Shown here: positions 20,884 through 34,280 of the stretch, one piece after another
Layout of the letters: the number at the start of each line of letters is the position of its first letter
Position numbering within the stretch: the stretch's first letter is position 1
Source of the DNA: Tillandsia leiboldiana
Taxonomy: Eukaryota; Streptophyta; Magnoliopsida; Poales; Bromeliaceae
Direction of reading: 5' to 3'
Assembly (NCBI GenBank): GCA_029204045.2
Contig: CM055076.1
Coordinates: 19,346,269 to 19,410,268, forward strand
DNA: 64,000 nucleotides
Translations under genes and position numbers: made by a program
Notes under the pieces: model-generated
Databases searched by the model: none
What the model was told of the DNA's origin: nothing
What the model saw: the letters and a program-made list of their open reading frames with translations, nothing else

Positions 20884-22648
20884 ATAGGTACACGGTACCT
20901 AGGTTTGGGTTAGGATAAACCCTAGGATGACTTGAGTCTGACGTGAGAGCGCGGGGTGTTGTCTTGTGGTTAGGAACTCAGGTGAATTATTTACAAACGA
21001 GTTGTTTCCTAACCTTGTTGTTGTGGCTACGAGCGGTGTTCGCACACGCTCTGGGCTTGGTGGTGATAGTGGGTGCAGTGTTGGCCGTGATCGTGATACG
21101 GGTCGTGGGCGAGATGTTTCAGTGGAGCCAGAGGGCTCGGATCGTTCGCAGTGGTTTGAGAGTTAGCTCACCACTTTTGTTGAGTTAGTACAGCAGATGA
21201 CTGCTATTTTTGCACAAGTCCCACCACTAGCCCAGGTACCTTGAGGTGTTGTTGAACCTCCTGTTGCCCCCGCGCCACATGATATGTGACCTTGTCACAG
21301 GCATGATTCCCGGAACTACACCGGTGACTGCTATTATTACTGATTCCCCGATTACAGCTAGCGGGACGACTATGAGTTTAGCAATTCTTTTGCTGTGAAG
21401 GAAGTGATTCTAATGACACTTTATAAATACAAGCCTTTGTCGAGTTATGTTCTAAGCCTATTCAGTGAAAATAGCCCGGAATTCAAGATTATTCCGATAG
21501 AGGTGGGTGTGACAGTGAGTGTGCTAGCGCTGTCATGGCTGTTGTATCGATTAGTTTTGGTGGCCTATGGCCAAGTAGTAACCCTGATTGGGTTGGTGTT
21601 GTAGTCAGGTCCCACCTTTTTGCACGGATTTCGTGAACCGCCTCAGATTCTCCTATAAGTATTCAATAATTGTAGCCGTTGTGGCTGCTACCTTGGTGAG
21701 GTAGTATTGATGGTGCACTATGACTAGAGAGCCTGGTGTGTCGAGTGATGTTGATAGCTTGAGGATCCGATATTAATCCTAAATGGATACAAATTGTGGT
21801 TCTTTCACACAATGCGAGTGAACTTGCTTGTGGGATTATGATCATCCCGTTGGTGTTGAGTTGCGACAGGTGTCGCTAGATCTGTGTTAGCAAGAAGTAA
21901 TTAATTCAAGGTATTGGTAAACACTGAAACATGGTTCTAGATTACTGTGAGTGGCCATGATGGCACTCGTGACCACATGGTGGTAGTAACAGTTGATATA
22001 GGATTATAATATCGGCATACAGATTCGTGTTGTGAGGAATGTGTGATACCTTCTGTTGGACTCCGGTGGGAGTCATGTCTCCAATGTGAGATTGGTGACA
22101 GATCTAGGTATTTCACATTTCTTTTGATAAGCACGTTGGCTGCAGACAACGTACTGTCGAAAGAGCGGACGAAATACTGTACCCTGTAAGGGAAATATTA
22201 GGATTGGGTCTGCTTGTGTACTAGCCTATATGTTAGTTTACGAGGTTGCTCTCTAGGCAACGGTGATATAATTTGGGTACTGATATTCTAGACTGTATTG
22301 GACTTTGACTAGGTCTCCGATGGTATACATACGTGGAGAATAGATTGTCCTTGTCCTTATTGTGGACATCCATTCTAGTTGGTGGCCTACCAGCCACGAT
22401 GATATTGCCCAGAACTTGCAATTGATGCAATGATGAGAATATTCAGTTAAACTGTAGAATTGGACAACGCGTCCAAACCAGATCTGTTAAGATTTTGTGA
22501 AGGGCAAACCAAGTTGTTGAATATCAGTGGTACTAAATGATTGATCGAGTCGGTTACCTTCGGCAGTATATGTGACCAGGTGAAAGTAGTCAGCTCTATT
22601 TCTTGAGGTAGTTTCATGCTAAGTTGAGGTCTAGGACTTGTTAGCGAA
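20884..22648 (+). pseudogene. Scrambled gag and protease remains
   Basis: No frame stays open. A leader (CCCTAGGATGACTTGAGTC, GAGAGCGCGGGGT) is shared with 45670-45720. Near 21170-21260 a Gag-like piece reads LVQQMTAIFAQVPPLAQ. Near 22050-22085 a short L-D-S-G-G-S-H piece resembles a protease active site. The block 22085-22440 (GATAAGCACGTTGGCTGCAG and following) recurs at 45790-46125 in another deleted element, so both derive from a similarly rearranged parent. Reverse transcriptase is not detectable. Confidence 0.6.
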
Positions 22649-23110
22649 AATGAAAGCCTCAAGTATCTCTTTACTCAGAAAAAGTTAAATATGAGGCAGC
22701 GGCATTGGCTTGAACTTCTCAAAGACTATGACTTGACCATTCTGTACCATCCTGGTCGGTCAAATGTAGTAGCCGATGCACTAAGCCGGAAGCACAGTAC
22801 GGCTGAAATGCTAATGATCACTGGGCAAGAGCGCCTGATCGAGGAATTTCAGAAATTGAACTTGGAAGTAGTTCCTGTTGGGGTGACTACTCAATTCATG
22901 GCAATGGTAGCTCATCCTACCCTTCCTGACTGCATTAAGGAAGAACAACAGTCGGACCCTTGGTTCGAAAGAGTTTGCGAGGATATAGCATTGGGTCAGA
23001 CTGATGACTATCAGATGCTCACCGACGGCTCTATCAGATATTGAGGGCGTTGGTGTGTTCCAAAGGATAATAGCCTGAGGAACGAAATTCTCGCAGAGGC
23101 ACATCGATCC
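22649..23110 (+). pseudogene. C-terminal RNase H and Pol linker with one in-frame stop
   Basis: The translation runs [21 protein letters not shown], then [20 protein letters not shown], then SRK, the usual end of Ty3/gypsy RNase H. The spacer to integrase follows, to TDGSIRY. The codon at 23042-23044 is TGA where the family has Arg (IRYRGR), consistent with a CGA to TGA transition. Reading then continues without a frame change into the integrase zinc finger. The first residues of RNase H and everything before are lost. Confidence 0.88.
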
Positions 23111-24352
23111 TTGTACACTGTACATCCTGGTGGAACCAAAATGTACAAGGATCTGGAGCAGCAATTTTGGTGGCCTGGGATGAAATCAGATATTGCACAG
23201 CATGTATCCCAATGCGCGGTGTGCCAACAAGTTAAAGCTGAACATCAGCGTCCGGCAGGAAAGCTACAACCACTTCCTGTTCCGGTGTGGAAATGGGAAC
23301 AGATTACAATGGACTTTGTCACAGGTCTGCCACAATCCCAGCGTGGTCACGACGCTATTTGGGTAGTTGTGGATCGACTCACCAAGTCGGCCCACTTTCT
23401 GCCGATTCATACGACATGGTCTAGAGATCGGCTTGCCCAATTGTATATCGACGAGATTGTCCGGCTTCATGGTGTGCTGGTATCGATTGTCTCTGATCGG
23501 GATACTCGATTCGTGTCCCATTTCTGGCAAAGTCTTCAGCAATCATTGGGCACTAAGTTAAATTTCAGCACTGCCTTCCATCCTCAGAGTGATGGGCAGT
23601 CTGAACGGGTTATCCAGACATTGGAAGATATGTTACGAGCATGTGTCATGGATTATGGAGATGGATGGTTCAGATACCTGCCGCTAGTAGAATTTGCCTA
23701 TAACAACAGTTACCAGGCAAGCATTGGAATGGCGCCTTATGAGGCTTTATATGGGCGTCGATGTCGATCCCCGATCTATTGGGACGATGTTGGAGAACGC
23801 CAGATTGTCGGGCCAGATTTATTGGAGGATGCTGAGGCCAAGGTGCGAATCGCTCGACAGCGACTACTGACCGCACAGAGCAGACAAAAGAGTTATGTGG
23901 ACAAGCGCAGGCGCGATCTTGAGTTCCAGGTTGGCGACCATGTATTGCTGAAGGTATCGCCAACTAGAGGAATCAAGAGATTTGGGTTGCGGAACAAACT
24001 CAGTCCCCGTTTCGTAGGACCCTTCGAAATATTGGAGCGCATTGGTCCAGTGGCATATTGGCTAGCTCTTCCTCCAAGTCTCGCCCGTGTGCATAATGTC
24101 TTTCATGTCTCCATGCTACGCAAGTACATCTCTGATCCGACACATGTCATCAGTCCCACCTCTGTCCCACTACGAGAGGATCTGAGCTACTATGAAGCTC
24201 CATTACGGATCCTGGCACGCGATGAGAAGAAACTGCGTAGCAGAACAATTCCCTATGTAAAGGTACAGTGGAAAAATCATGAAGAACGCGAGGCCACATG
24301 GGAGCGTGAATATGAAATGTTAGAACGCTTTCCCTATTTGTTTGATTCGTAA
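23045..24352 (+). pseudogene. Ty3/gypsy integrase with chromodomain-like C-terminus (3' part of pol)
   Basis: Integrase joins element DNA into the host genome. The frame is open from 23045 to 24352. The HHCC finger begins with AEAHRSLYTVHPGG and ends CAVCQQ. The catalytic triad is intact: Asp in ITMDFVTG (23312-23314), Asp in VSDRDTRF (23495-23497) and Glu in SERVIQTLED (23603-23605), a DD35E spacing. The GPY-like part (SPRFVGPFEILERIGPVAY) and a chromodomain-like end (VKVQWKNHEEREATWERE) follow, typical of chromoviruses that target heterochromatin. It is part of a polyprotein, so the apparent Met start at 23111 is not a real start. I call it a pseudogene because the upstream Pol is deleted and has a stop. 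Confidence 0.92.
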
Positions 24353-24398
24353 TTGTAATCAAGTTTCGGGGACGAAACTTTTTATAAGTGGTGGGTGA
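24353..24398 (+). other. 3' untranslated segment and polypurine tract
   Basis: Contains TTTCGGGGACGAAACTTTTT and AGTGGTGGGTGA right before the LTR. The equivalent TTTCAGGGACGAAACTTCC and GGTGGGAGAGA precede the LTR at 46485. Confidence 0.7.
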
Positions 24399-26766
24399 TG
24401 TAGTAACCGAGAATTTTAAAAGGTTTAAATAAATTTCTGAATTCACAAATAGCAGAAAATAAATAAATAAAGCCCCAGGGTTCTTGAGGTATTTTGAGCA
24501 TGTGGTAAAAGCAGAATTTTATTTGGTACAATAGAGGTTGAGATTTAATGTTGTCAAGCTCTAAGTGTAATGTTTGGCCCAAAGTCAGTTCTGGGCTGTT
24601 TGCGAAGCTGCAACAGTGTACTCCTGGCTAATTTGGGGTCACTGAACGCGATGCTTGCATTTATTTTGGGTTTTGATGAGCCGAAGAAACGAAAATGCGT
24701 TTCGGCTAGGTTAGAGAAGTGATTCATGGCCCGAAGTTTTCCTCGGGCATTGTGCTGCCACAAATGGGTGAGCACGGCGTTCAGCAAGTCAAATGTCACC
24801 TACTTGAGGTGACGGCTCGTAAAAATGATTCTCCGTTTAAGAGAACGAGCCAAAACAGTGTTAATTAGTGTATAAAACACATTCTGGATAAGCTCGAGGG
24901 GCTTGCTGCAATTGTAACAATATGGAAAAACTAGATGAATGTTCTAAAACATTATTGACCTTTCGGTGGGTTTCCCGGGGTTCTTGAAAAGCTAAATATG
25001 CTTAATAATGCGATAATCGACGAAATGGTCGATTCGCGCTAGTTGCACATTGAGGATTTGGTAGATCCTGAGTTGTCATCTGGTATTGTTGTAGGCCCCA
25101 GTCATCAGGAGCCAGCCCGTGATCCGTCTTGTGGTTATCGCGACCGTCTACCTTCTGGTGGAGTCGTTGTTCCTCCTATATACAGGTGGGTTTATCTTCG
25201 GTCCGCGTTTTATCAGGTCGGCCCTATTGGGTGCCGTGGTAGGTCGGACCCCTGTTCTTGATGTAGCCCTGAACCTATGCTTTAGCCTTACTATATGCTT
25301 TCATTCCAGCATTCAGTTATTACATCTATATTGCTTGATTATACTGATGAGCCTTTCGTTATACTCTATTCTTCACTGCATGTTTAGAATAGGAGTTCTA
25401 GTCTCAGTACCTGGCATGATTGCATCAGTATCGGTATCCCGATGGGGATTTCCTCGGCTTCTCGCCGACTGTCCGGTCTACCGACCGTGGATTGAGATTT
25501 AGCATTATGATTGCTATTGAGTTTATACCTGCTCTTACTACTTGCTTGCATATCAGCACAAAATCCTTACATCTGCATAACCTTGATCCCACAGATGAGC
25601 TTTTATTATGCCTTGACTTTCAGCAGTAGTTATACATCATGCTTATATTCCAGCAGTTGCTTGTTTATCATATTGAGATATATCATGCTTTCTTCAGCAG
25701 TAGATATGCATTTCCTGGACACATGCCATGCTTGATTGGTCACTAGCATAGTTCTATACCTGTCTCTATTCTTCACTGCATGTTTAGAATAGGTGAGATT
25801 ACTTCAGTACTTGGCATGTTATACTTGTATCCCAGTGGGGATTTTCCTCGGCTTCTTGCCGTCTATTTGGTCAGTGGACCATGGTTTGAGCATCAGCATT
25901 ATGATCGCCGTGTCGAGCCAGCTTTCAGTCGCGCACACCAGCGGATTAGCTACCCGTGTGGGTGTTCTTTACCGGTAGGGAGGTCTGATCGACCCGTGAG
26001 CCCAGTGGGGTTATGATAGCTTGCAGGGTGTCCAAAAGGGGCTTTAGCCTGAGGCCCCAATGACCAAAAGGGGCTTTTGCCTGAGGTCCATATGCTCCAT
26101 GGCAGTTTAGCCTGAGGCCCTTGTGGCCAAAAGTGGCATTTGATTGGGTATATTCGTGGTACTACCTTTGATGCACCTTCTTGATATTCCTGTTTGTTTG
26201 ATTACCTGCATTTCATATCTGTTATAGATTTATCATGCATAGTATGATTGTGTTATGTATATGCATACCCTGTTCTATTGATCCATGTATGATCTTACTT
26301 GGACTGTTTACCTGCTTTTGATCTTCAGTATATCCTACTTCTGTTTCCGCTTACTATTGTATCAAGTAGGTACGGCTTGCTATTTTCCGGCCCGTCGTGC
26401 CTACTGGGATACACTCCGGTGTGTCTCACACCCTCGGGTGACTGTTTTTCAGGTCCTTCGGGTGCGGGGACCTTTGGACGTTCTATGTGAGGACGTGTGG
26501 TAGATTATCCCTGGTAGGATGTACCCTTTTGATTTAGTAAAACATTGCAACTGTATTTCCATTTTGAGAACTGGATGTATTAACTTATGAACCTTGTGGT
26601 TGTAATAGAGTAGAACTTATTTAGTATAGCTATCTCGTATCTACTCTGATTGACTGTTTCTGTTAGCCGAGCACATATAGGGAAGGCTCTGTTTGATGTA
26701 CAGAGACTTTTCTATATGTGTGGCGGTTTGTTCACGCCTTGGAGAAATCAAGATTTTAAACTCTGA

Positions 26767-26812
<46 letters not shown>

Positions 26813-26842
26813 AGACCCACTTTTGAATCTCGGGGCGTGACA
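24399..26842 (+). repeat. 3' LTR of the Tekay-like element
   Basis: 2444 bp, nearly identical to 18424-20864, same TGTAGTAACCGAG start and GGGGCGTGACA end, followed by the target duplication CTGGA. Confidence 0.95.
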
Positions 26843-27204
<362 letters not shown>

Positions 27205-27433
27205 GTTAGGTTGGAATACTATTAATAGTATCAAGTTATTTGTGCTATTAAGTTTTTAACCGTTGAATTAAAAGATGTGTGGTTGAGATAATAGTGGACC
27301 CTTTAGATTTAATGGGTGGTTGGAGAAATAGTAGTAAAATCTAATAGGTGAAAATAATTAAAGAAATTGATCTAAGGGTAGAAAACTTGATAGCACCAAA
27401 TGGTTGATACTATCAATAGTATAGTAGCCGGAC
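27205..27433 (+). mobile_element. TA-associated MITE, copy 2
   Basis: Starts GTTAGGTTGGAATACTATTA and ends ATAGTATAGTAGCCGGAC, with TA repeats on both sides, so a TA target is likely. The inverted ends share GAATACTATTAATAG-type sequence. Confidence 0.8.
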
Positions 27434-29094
<1,661 letters not shown>

Positions 29095-29310
29095 TTAGGT
29101 TATCACCCTATATTTCAAAAAGTTTTACTTCGCTCTTTTGTAATTTAATTTTTATTTCATGAAAAAATAAAAAAATTTAAAATAATTACATAATAATAAA
29201 GTAAAAAATGAGCTAAATTATATGACAGTTAAGCATAATTTTTTGGATATAATAGCAAAGTAAGAATAAGCTAAACCGTAGGGAGATAAAGCGCAACTTT
29301 TTGAATCACA
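29095..29310. mobile_element. MITE-like repeat related to the one in the CNL intron
   Basis: Contains TTTCAAAAAGTTTTACTTCG, then TAATTTAATTTTTATTTCAT, and in inverted form GCGCAACTTTTTGAATCACA and AAGAATAAGCTAAACC. These are arranged like the foldback at 38030-38310. A partial copy is at 42231-42330. Confidence 0.5.
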
Positions 29311-29638
29311 AGGCCAGTGAAAATGCACTGTACCATGGGAAAAATTTAAAATTTATCATTTCAAAAATTTATAATATATATACATTCCAAAATAAATGTA
29401 TAATATATACTTTACTAGTCATTTCGAAATGACCAATAAAACTCATCTTATTCATACCCTCTCGGGATGTACCAATCAAAATTTTCTTTTTCAATATAAG
29501 CTCTTTAGATATTTTAGATCGAACATATGAGATCATATGTAGGTGTGGTGCATACAATATATGTGTGTACACTGGGTTTAGGCAATTGTTTTTCATTTTG
29601 GGGTGTACACCTAGCACTTCTCATATATATATATATAG
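29311..29638. other. AT-rich DNA with an unclassified MITE-like stretch
   Basis: Between 29380 and 29625 the ends TACATTCCAAAATAAATGTA and TTTTGGGGTGTACACCTAGC resemble the termini of the 172-bp MITE family, but the body differs (GACCAATAAAACTCATC). No gene. Confidence 0.35.
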
Positions 29639-29940
29639 AGTCCGACTAGAATACTATCGATAGCACCAAGCAATTGGTGCTATCAAGTTTTCTGTCGTTG
29701 GATGAAAAGATATGCGGTTGGGATTATAGTGGTCCCCTAAGATTTTTACTATTCAACCAACCACCTAGTAAATCCTAGGAGACCACTATCATTTTAACCA
29801 TATATTTCTACACCCACCCCATCTTGGGATGGATATTCATCCACTCATCACATCGATGTGACGAGTGGAATTCACCCACCCCACGATGGGGGGTGTAAGA
29901 TGTATACCCCATTTGGGGGTGTATATCTAGCATTTTTCTA
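29639..29940. mobile_element. Chimera of two MITE families
   Basis: The left part to about 29805 matches the TA-associated family (GACTAGAATACTATCGATAG, GCAATTGGTGCTATCAAG), partly folded back on itself (CCACTATCATTTTAACCATA). The right part, 29806-29938, matches the last two thirds of the 172-bp family (ACTCATCACATCGATGTGAC, GAGTGGAATTCACCCACC) and ends TATCTAGCATTTTTC. Confidence 0.6.
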
Positions 29941-30448
29941 TATATATATATGTATGTATATATATGTGTGTGTGTGTGTGTGTTTAATCGGATGGTAATC
30001 TTATTTCGTTGAGATTGGATCCCGTTAGATTAATCAATTAGCAGTTTCACAAGGACTTCGGAAATTTAAATTTTCGAATTACAGAGAATTCGGAAAAATG
30101 ATATAAATTAATTTTTTAAATTTAAAAATTTTCAAATATTACAGTGTGAGAATTGAATAATTTTTAATAAAAAAAATAAAAATTATTATTTATTTTCTAC
30201 CAAACCAACAGCAAACTAACAAAACTTTATTTTCACAATTTCGAACCTTTTTGCTGATTCGGGTGCTGGGTCCTTTTGTTATATTTTATTCTCTCAGCCC
30301 TTTCCTGTACTTCTCAAATAGGGTATACCCTGTTTAATCAAAAAACTATCCAAACAAACAGTAAAAGTAAAATAATTTTCACTCAAATTTTAATTCAATC
30401 CAAAATTCACTTCAATCCAAAACCCACCTATGTCGAAACAAACAGACC
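29941..30448. mobile_element. TE fragments beside the truncated NLR
   Basis: TA and TG repeats at 29941-29984, then AT-rich DNA. Near 30180-30448 the two sides carry AAACAAACAGACCC at 30437-30450 and CCAAACCAACAGCAAACTAA near 30198. The right end read on the minus strand is GGGTCTGTTTGTTT, a common plant MITE terminus. A truncated LINE tail lies inside at about 30250-30345 (TCAAATAGGGTATACCC, TGTTTAATCAAAAAA). The truncation point of the NLR copy is at this terminus. Confidence 0.5.
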
Positions 30449-30925
30449 CTAAACGTTAGGGCGATAAAACCCAGTAGCAATTTGAAGGAATGGCCCCATA
30501 CTGTCAATGGCATTATTTAACATATTGACAGCCCTCCTCAACCTCTCCATTGTGTCATCGCCAAAGATGTAAATAATGAAACTATCAATCTTTACTTTGC
30601 ATTTAGAGATAATATTGCTCCGCAACTTGTCATCTCGATCTTGTATTCTATTCTCCAGCTCGGCGAGCACGTTCTTTGCATTCTCCGCTGCGTCTTCGAA
30701 CTGCAACAACCACTTTTTCATCCCGTTGTTCTGCAGCATGGCCAGCGTACACTCCTCGACCGCAGTCAAAACTGCCTGGACCTGCGGAAGGGCGTTCCGC
30801 TGCCGCTCGAGCTCGTCCTGCATGCCACTGGCTGCCGGGAACACATTGAGATAGGATAAGCCTGTGTTAACGAGATTCTCGATGACCGCCGATGCCACCG
30901 ATTCGGCAATGAAAGTTAAATCCAT
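30449..30925 (-). pseudogene. Truncated NLR: coiled-coil (Rx-N type) domain only
   Basis: Reads 158 residues from ATG at 30923-30925 (MDLTFIAESVASAVI) to TAG at 30449-30451. It is closely similar to the first about 160 residues of the CNL at 41175: CPAASGMQDELERLQ is FPAASGMQDELERQR here, PQVEAVLTAVEE is PQVQAVLTAVEE, and GPFLQITTGFYGP is GPFLQIATGFYRP. It then stops where the full gene continues into the NB-ARC linker, so NB-ARC and LRR are missing. The end coincides with a transposon-like terminus GGGTCTGTTTGTTT. The frame is open throughout, so a short CC-only protein is formally possible. A TTG-initiated extension to 30979 is not accepted, because ATG matches the paralogue. Confidence 0.8.
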
Positions 30926-31285
30926 AATCCTCCAGATAGCTCTAAGTGCAGCTACTTCACCACAAAGGCAATTGATCAAACACCTGGAGTGCAGAAGTTA
31001 GTGAAAGAGAAAAGAGATCTGGGTTGAGCTCGCAAAGAAGACAAATTGAGGAGGAATGAGTTGTTGAATGCTGTCAATCAATAGAGTATGACTGCTTTAT
31101 TTGATTCCCCAGGAAAATAAAGGCCAAAAATTGGAGAGTAGTAATTTCTTGGATGCTTCTTGGATGGAAGAGAGGGAGGAAATGAAATGGAGGTTTCATA
31201 GATAAGACTTAGAGGAGTCAAGCAAACTCGATAAAGGAATCCATCCGTACACCCCCACTCGACACTCTTTTTGACTGAGAAAGTA
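30926..31285 (-). other. Upstream region of the truncated NLR
   Basis: Matches the region upstream of the CNL start (AGCTATCTGGAGGATTATGG, then TTCTGCACTCCAGGTGTTTG) and nearly matches 54490-54790. The stretch ACTTCTGCACTCCAG before GTGTTTG looks like a 3' splice site, suggesting a 5' UTR intron, which is inference. (GTAATTTCTTGGATGCTTC) at 31141 is the recurring unit motif. Confidence 0.5.
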
Positions 31286-31730
31286 TCGTCTGCCTAGGAA
31301 TTATTCGATGTTAAACGAATATGAATTCGGATATGAATATAAAAAATAAAAATTCGACGGATTTGAATTTAGATATGAATTTTGATGGTATCCGATCCAA
31401 ACTCGAATCTGATCCGAACCCGAATTAATTTTATGTTATATAATATATGTGTATATAAATATTTGATCTATATTATATTTAAATTTATATTTTAAAAATT
31501 TAAATTTAATATAATATATTTTGAAATATTGTAAAAAAAAAAAAATTATTTCGGGTTTGAATTTTCGGATTCCGATTCGGATTTTGGACTTTTAGTCGGG
31601 TTCGGATTTGGATATGGATTTTTAAAATCCGTCGGATTCAGGTTCGGATTCGAATTTGATAGTCAGGTTCAGGTTCGGATTCAAATTTTTAAAAATTCGT
31701 CCCGAATCTGACCCGTTGACATCCTTCGGT
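31286..31730. mobile_element. MITE-like element rich in CGGATTCGGAT motifs
   Basis: Contains repeated GGATTCGGATT and GAACCCGAAT words in both orientations around an A/T core, starting near CGATGTTAAACGAATATG (31297) and ending CCCGTTGACATCC (31713-31725). Read from the right the end is GGATGTCAACGGG, similar to the left end CGATGTTAAACG. Flanking GTCTGCCTA and ACCTGCCTA may be remnants of the duplicated target. The unit text CTAAATATTAGAGGTCT continues after it. Confidence 0.5.
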
Positions 31731-34072
31731 CTACCTGCCTAAATATTAGAGGTCTGTAGATTAAGGAAAAAAAATGTACAAAGAGCATTTGAGCAGACAT
31801 TTGAATTTTTTTTATTTGGCTTAATTACACTATACTACACTGTATTTTATAGATTATTTTCACTTTCTACATTATACAATTTTTGTATTTTTCAAAGACA
31901 CCAATCAATTATTCTTTTATTCAATCTCTACACTATAAGAAATAAACTAATAATTTTGTATAAAAATTGTTAATAAATATTGGTAAATGAACTTCTCTAA
32001 GCAGGAAGAAATTTTAGCTATCCATATATACTCTCAATCATATTACTATGTCCAGAAACTATATGTGCTACTGATTTATCCTTTACTTGGAGATTCTAAC
32101 TTAGAAATTGTTTGTCCATTAAATAAAATAATGGCATTATATCTGATTCAGATATTCAAAATGATGCGCCCGACTTTATTGATGTGGGTATTACCCAAAA
32201 ATAATAATAAAAAAAATGCACCTGATCAAGTTTTAGTAAGAGGGTAAAAGGTGTAAATCAATCACAAAAAAAGAAAAAATCTGGGATAAGTTCTCCAAAA
32301 TGCATGCAGAGTTGAAATTTTCTTTAATTTAATTGACTATATCACCAAAGATTCAATTCTCAAGGTTCTTATAAATTCAAAATAATAATATAACAGTAAC
32401 ACTACCAAGCCTTTGCTTGAAAAGAATGAATTAAACGGCAGAATTTCAACTGAGGATAAAACCTGCAGAGAGAAGGGTCAGAAAAAGGAAGCATCAGAGA
32501 GAATAGCAACCTCAAAATAAGCCAAATCATAACTATAACCGTGTCAAATAAGCTCGATAAACATCTACAAGAGAGTACAATGAAATATTGGAATGGCACT
32601 GACTGTCACTGCTGTTTGACAAGAAAAATCAAGTTGATATGACTGAGACGAAGTAAAAAATATAGGCCCAATGGAAAATGCAGCATATAAACTTTTAAGT
32701 GGCTGTAATAATATATCAGCCATTCGTAATAGTACAGATACTTTATTATAAGGAAAATAAGGAAAGTTTATTCAAAATAACTCAAACAGAGCAAAATGTT
32801 GCAGTTATGGAGGTGTGTTCAAACAACAGGAATTAAACAGTCGACCAATAAAAGATAACTTTTTCAGAACAACTTTTTCAGCCAAGCAGGCTTCTGTTTG
32901 GCTTCTTTATTTCGCATTTTGTTTAGCCAAGAAGAATGCCAATATAAAAGTCCAAAAGAAATGGCAACTCTCTACCCATTCTGAAATGTAAGATGACAGT
33001 GTTCTATAAAGTAGATTTCTACCTAAATTCTTGCGCATGTCGTTTCACAAGCAGCGATCACAAACCATGAGGCTTTCATTGTAATTTGGACAAAGACTAT
33101 AATCGTTAGTATTTCCTTCGGTTACACTCTTGAGGTCAAAATGCGGAACCATTCTGTAACTCACCTTCAAATAGGGTTTAACCCTGTTTAATCAAAAAAA
33201 AATATGCGGAACCATTTAAGATTGAAAGTAGAAATGATCACCACAATTAACTACGAGCTAAGTAGAGGGACATGAACATCCTTCAAAATGACCTTACCAT
33301 GGCATAATCCTTGAAATAATATCCAAAGTACAATCATCAGTTGTAGAACTCGTTGGCGTGCAGAAGATGTTAAATAGCTGCGTGCACAAAAAAAAAAAAA
33401 AAAAAAAAAACCATAATTAGAAAAATTGCCACAAAAAAAGCAGAACCTTTTAAGATAACTTTGGCCACACATTTTTGAAACCTCTTTTGCCATGCCAAAT
33501 ATTTCATCAGCATTAGCTGGTAGAAACCATCCACTCTTGCAAGCATTCTGAAAAGTCCACAGCTTTATTGAACACATAGGTAGTGAGCTTCAAAAGAAAC
33601 TTTTAAAATACAAAGCAAGATATAAGCTTGCATGTTGTTTATTAAGCATCATCAGAAAAGTTGAGAACAGTAAAAAACGTCCATCAACTAGGAGCAATAA
33701 TTTTTTTAAAGCAACTCATGAGATTCCCAACAAAAGCAAATTTACCCCGTAAAATCTAACTGTCATATATACCTTTACAGGTTGCAGAGTCTCACAAAAT
33801 AAAATAAATTAAAAATTAAAAATTGAAAATTAAACAACCATCCACCACATTAGCAAAATTCTGAACCTTGTGATTTTCCTTAAAGCAAATGCCATCACTT
33901 TAAGCAGCAACTAAAATTGTCCTTCTCTACTAAGAAATAAAATTAGTCCCACCGCTTGTACTTACACTCAAAATATCCTTCAGCTTGCTAATTGGTCTGC
34001 TAGGGAAGATTAATTACGCAGTAAAACAGAATAACCAGTAAAATTAAGCTACATCAAAGATCCTAATCACAT

Positions 34073-34117
<45 letters not shown>

Positions 34118-34280
34118 GTCTAATTCCAATCCTGTACCAAGAAAATTAGGAGAATATACACAAAGCAGTAAAACTTTAACCATACTTCGTAACAAGGACG
34201 AAATCGATAGACTATAATAATAGGAGTCTTTTAAATTCATACAGCACCAAGAACAAAAGAAAACATAAATACATAGGCAG
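31731..34280. other. Non-coding DNA left of the NLR 3' region
   Basis: I recognise no gene. 31740-32000 continues the locus flank (AATATTAGAGGTCTGTAGAT). A plus frame at 31987-32247 and minus frames at 32402-32599 and 33251-33577 are unrecognised and lie in A/T-rich DNA. A (TA)n tract is at 34077-34114. A LINE-tail insertion at 33154-33203 is listed separately. The moderate base composition at 32380-33560 would allow 3' UTR exons of the CNL, but I cannot show that. Confidence 0.4.
33154..33203 (+). mobile_element. Extremely 5'-truncated LINE-like insertion with poly(A)
   Basis: A 50-bp insert containing TCAAATAGGGTTTAACCC and TGTTTAATCAAAAAAAAAT, flanked by the exact 13-bp duplication ATGCGGAACCATT (33141-33153 and 33204-33216). 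The same 3' tail occurs at about 30312-30345 and, on the minus strand, at 58249-58285. Confidence 0.8.

Larger units (their letters stand above)
18424..26842 (+). mobile_element. Young Tekay/Del-like Ty3/gypsy chromovirus, internally deleted
   Basis: LTRs 18424-20864 and 24399-26842 bound a 3.5-kb interior. The exact target duplication CTGGA is at 18419-18423 and 26843-26847. The tRNA-Met primer site TGGTATCAGAGC is at 20872-20883. The two LTRs differ at roughly 25-30 sites by eye in 2.44 kb, about 1 percent, so insertion is recent. Interior order: gag start remnant, scrambled gag/protease pieces, RNase H end, integrase, chromodomain-like tail. Reverse transcriptase is absent, so the copy probably moved with enzymes supplied by a relative. 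It inserted into a small MITE whose two halves are at 18413-18423 and 26843-27063. Confidence 0.95.

Noticed and set aside
30926..30979. Upstream TTG start for the truncated NLR
   Set aside because: TTG is not a usual plant start and the ATG at 30925 aligns with the CNL start.
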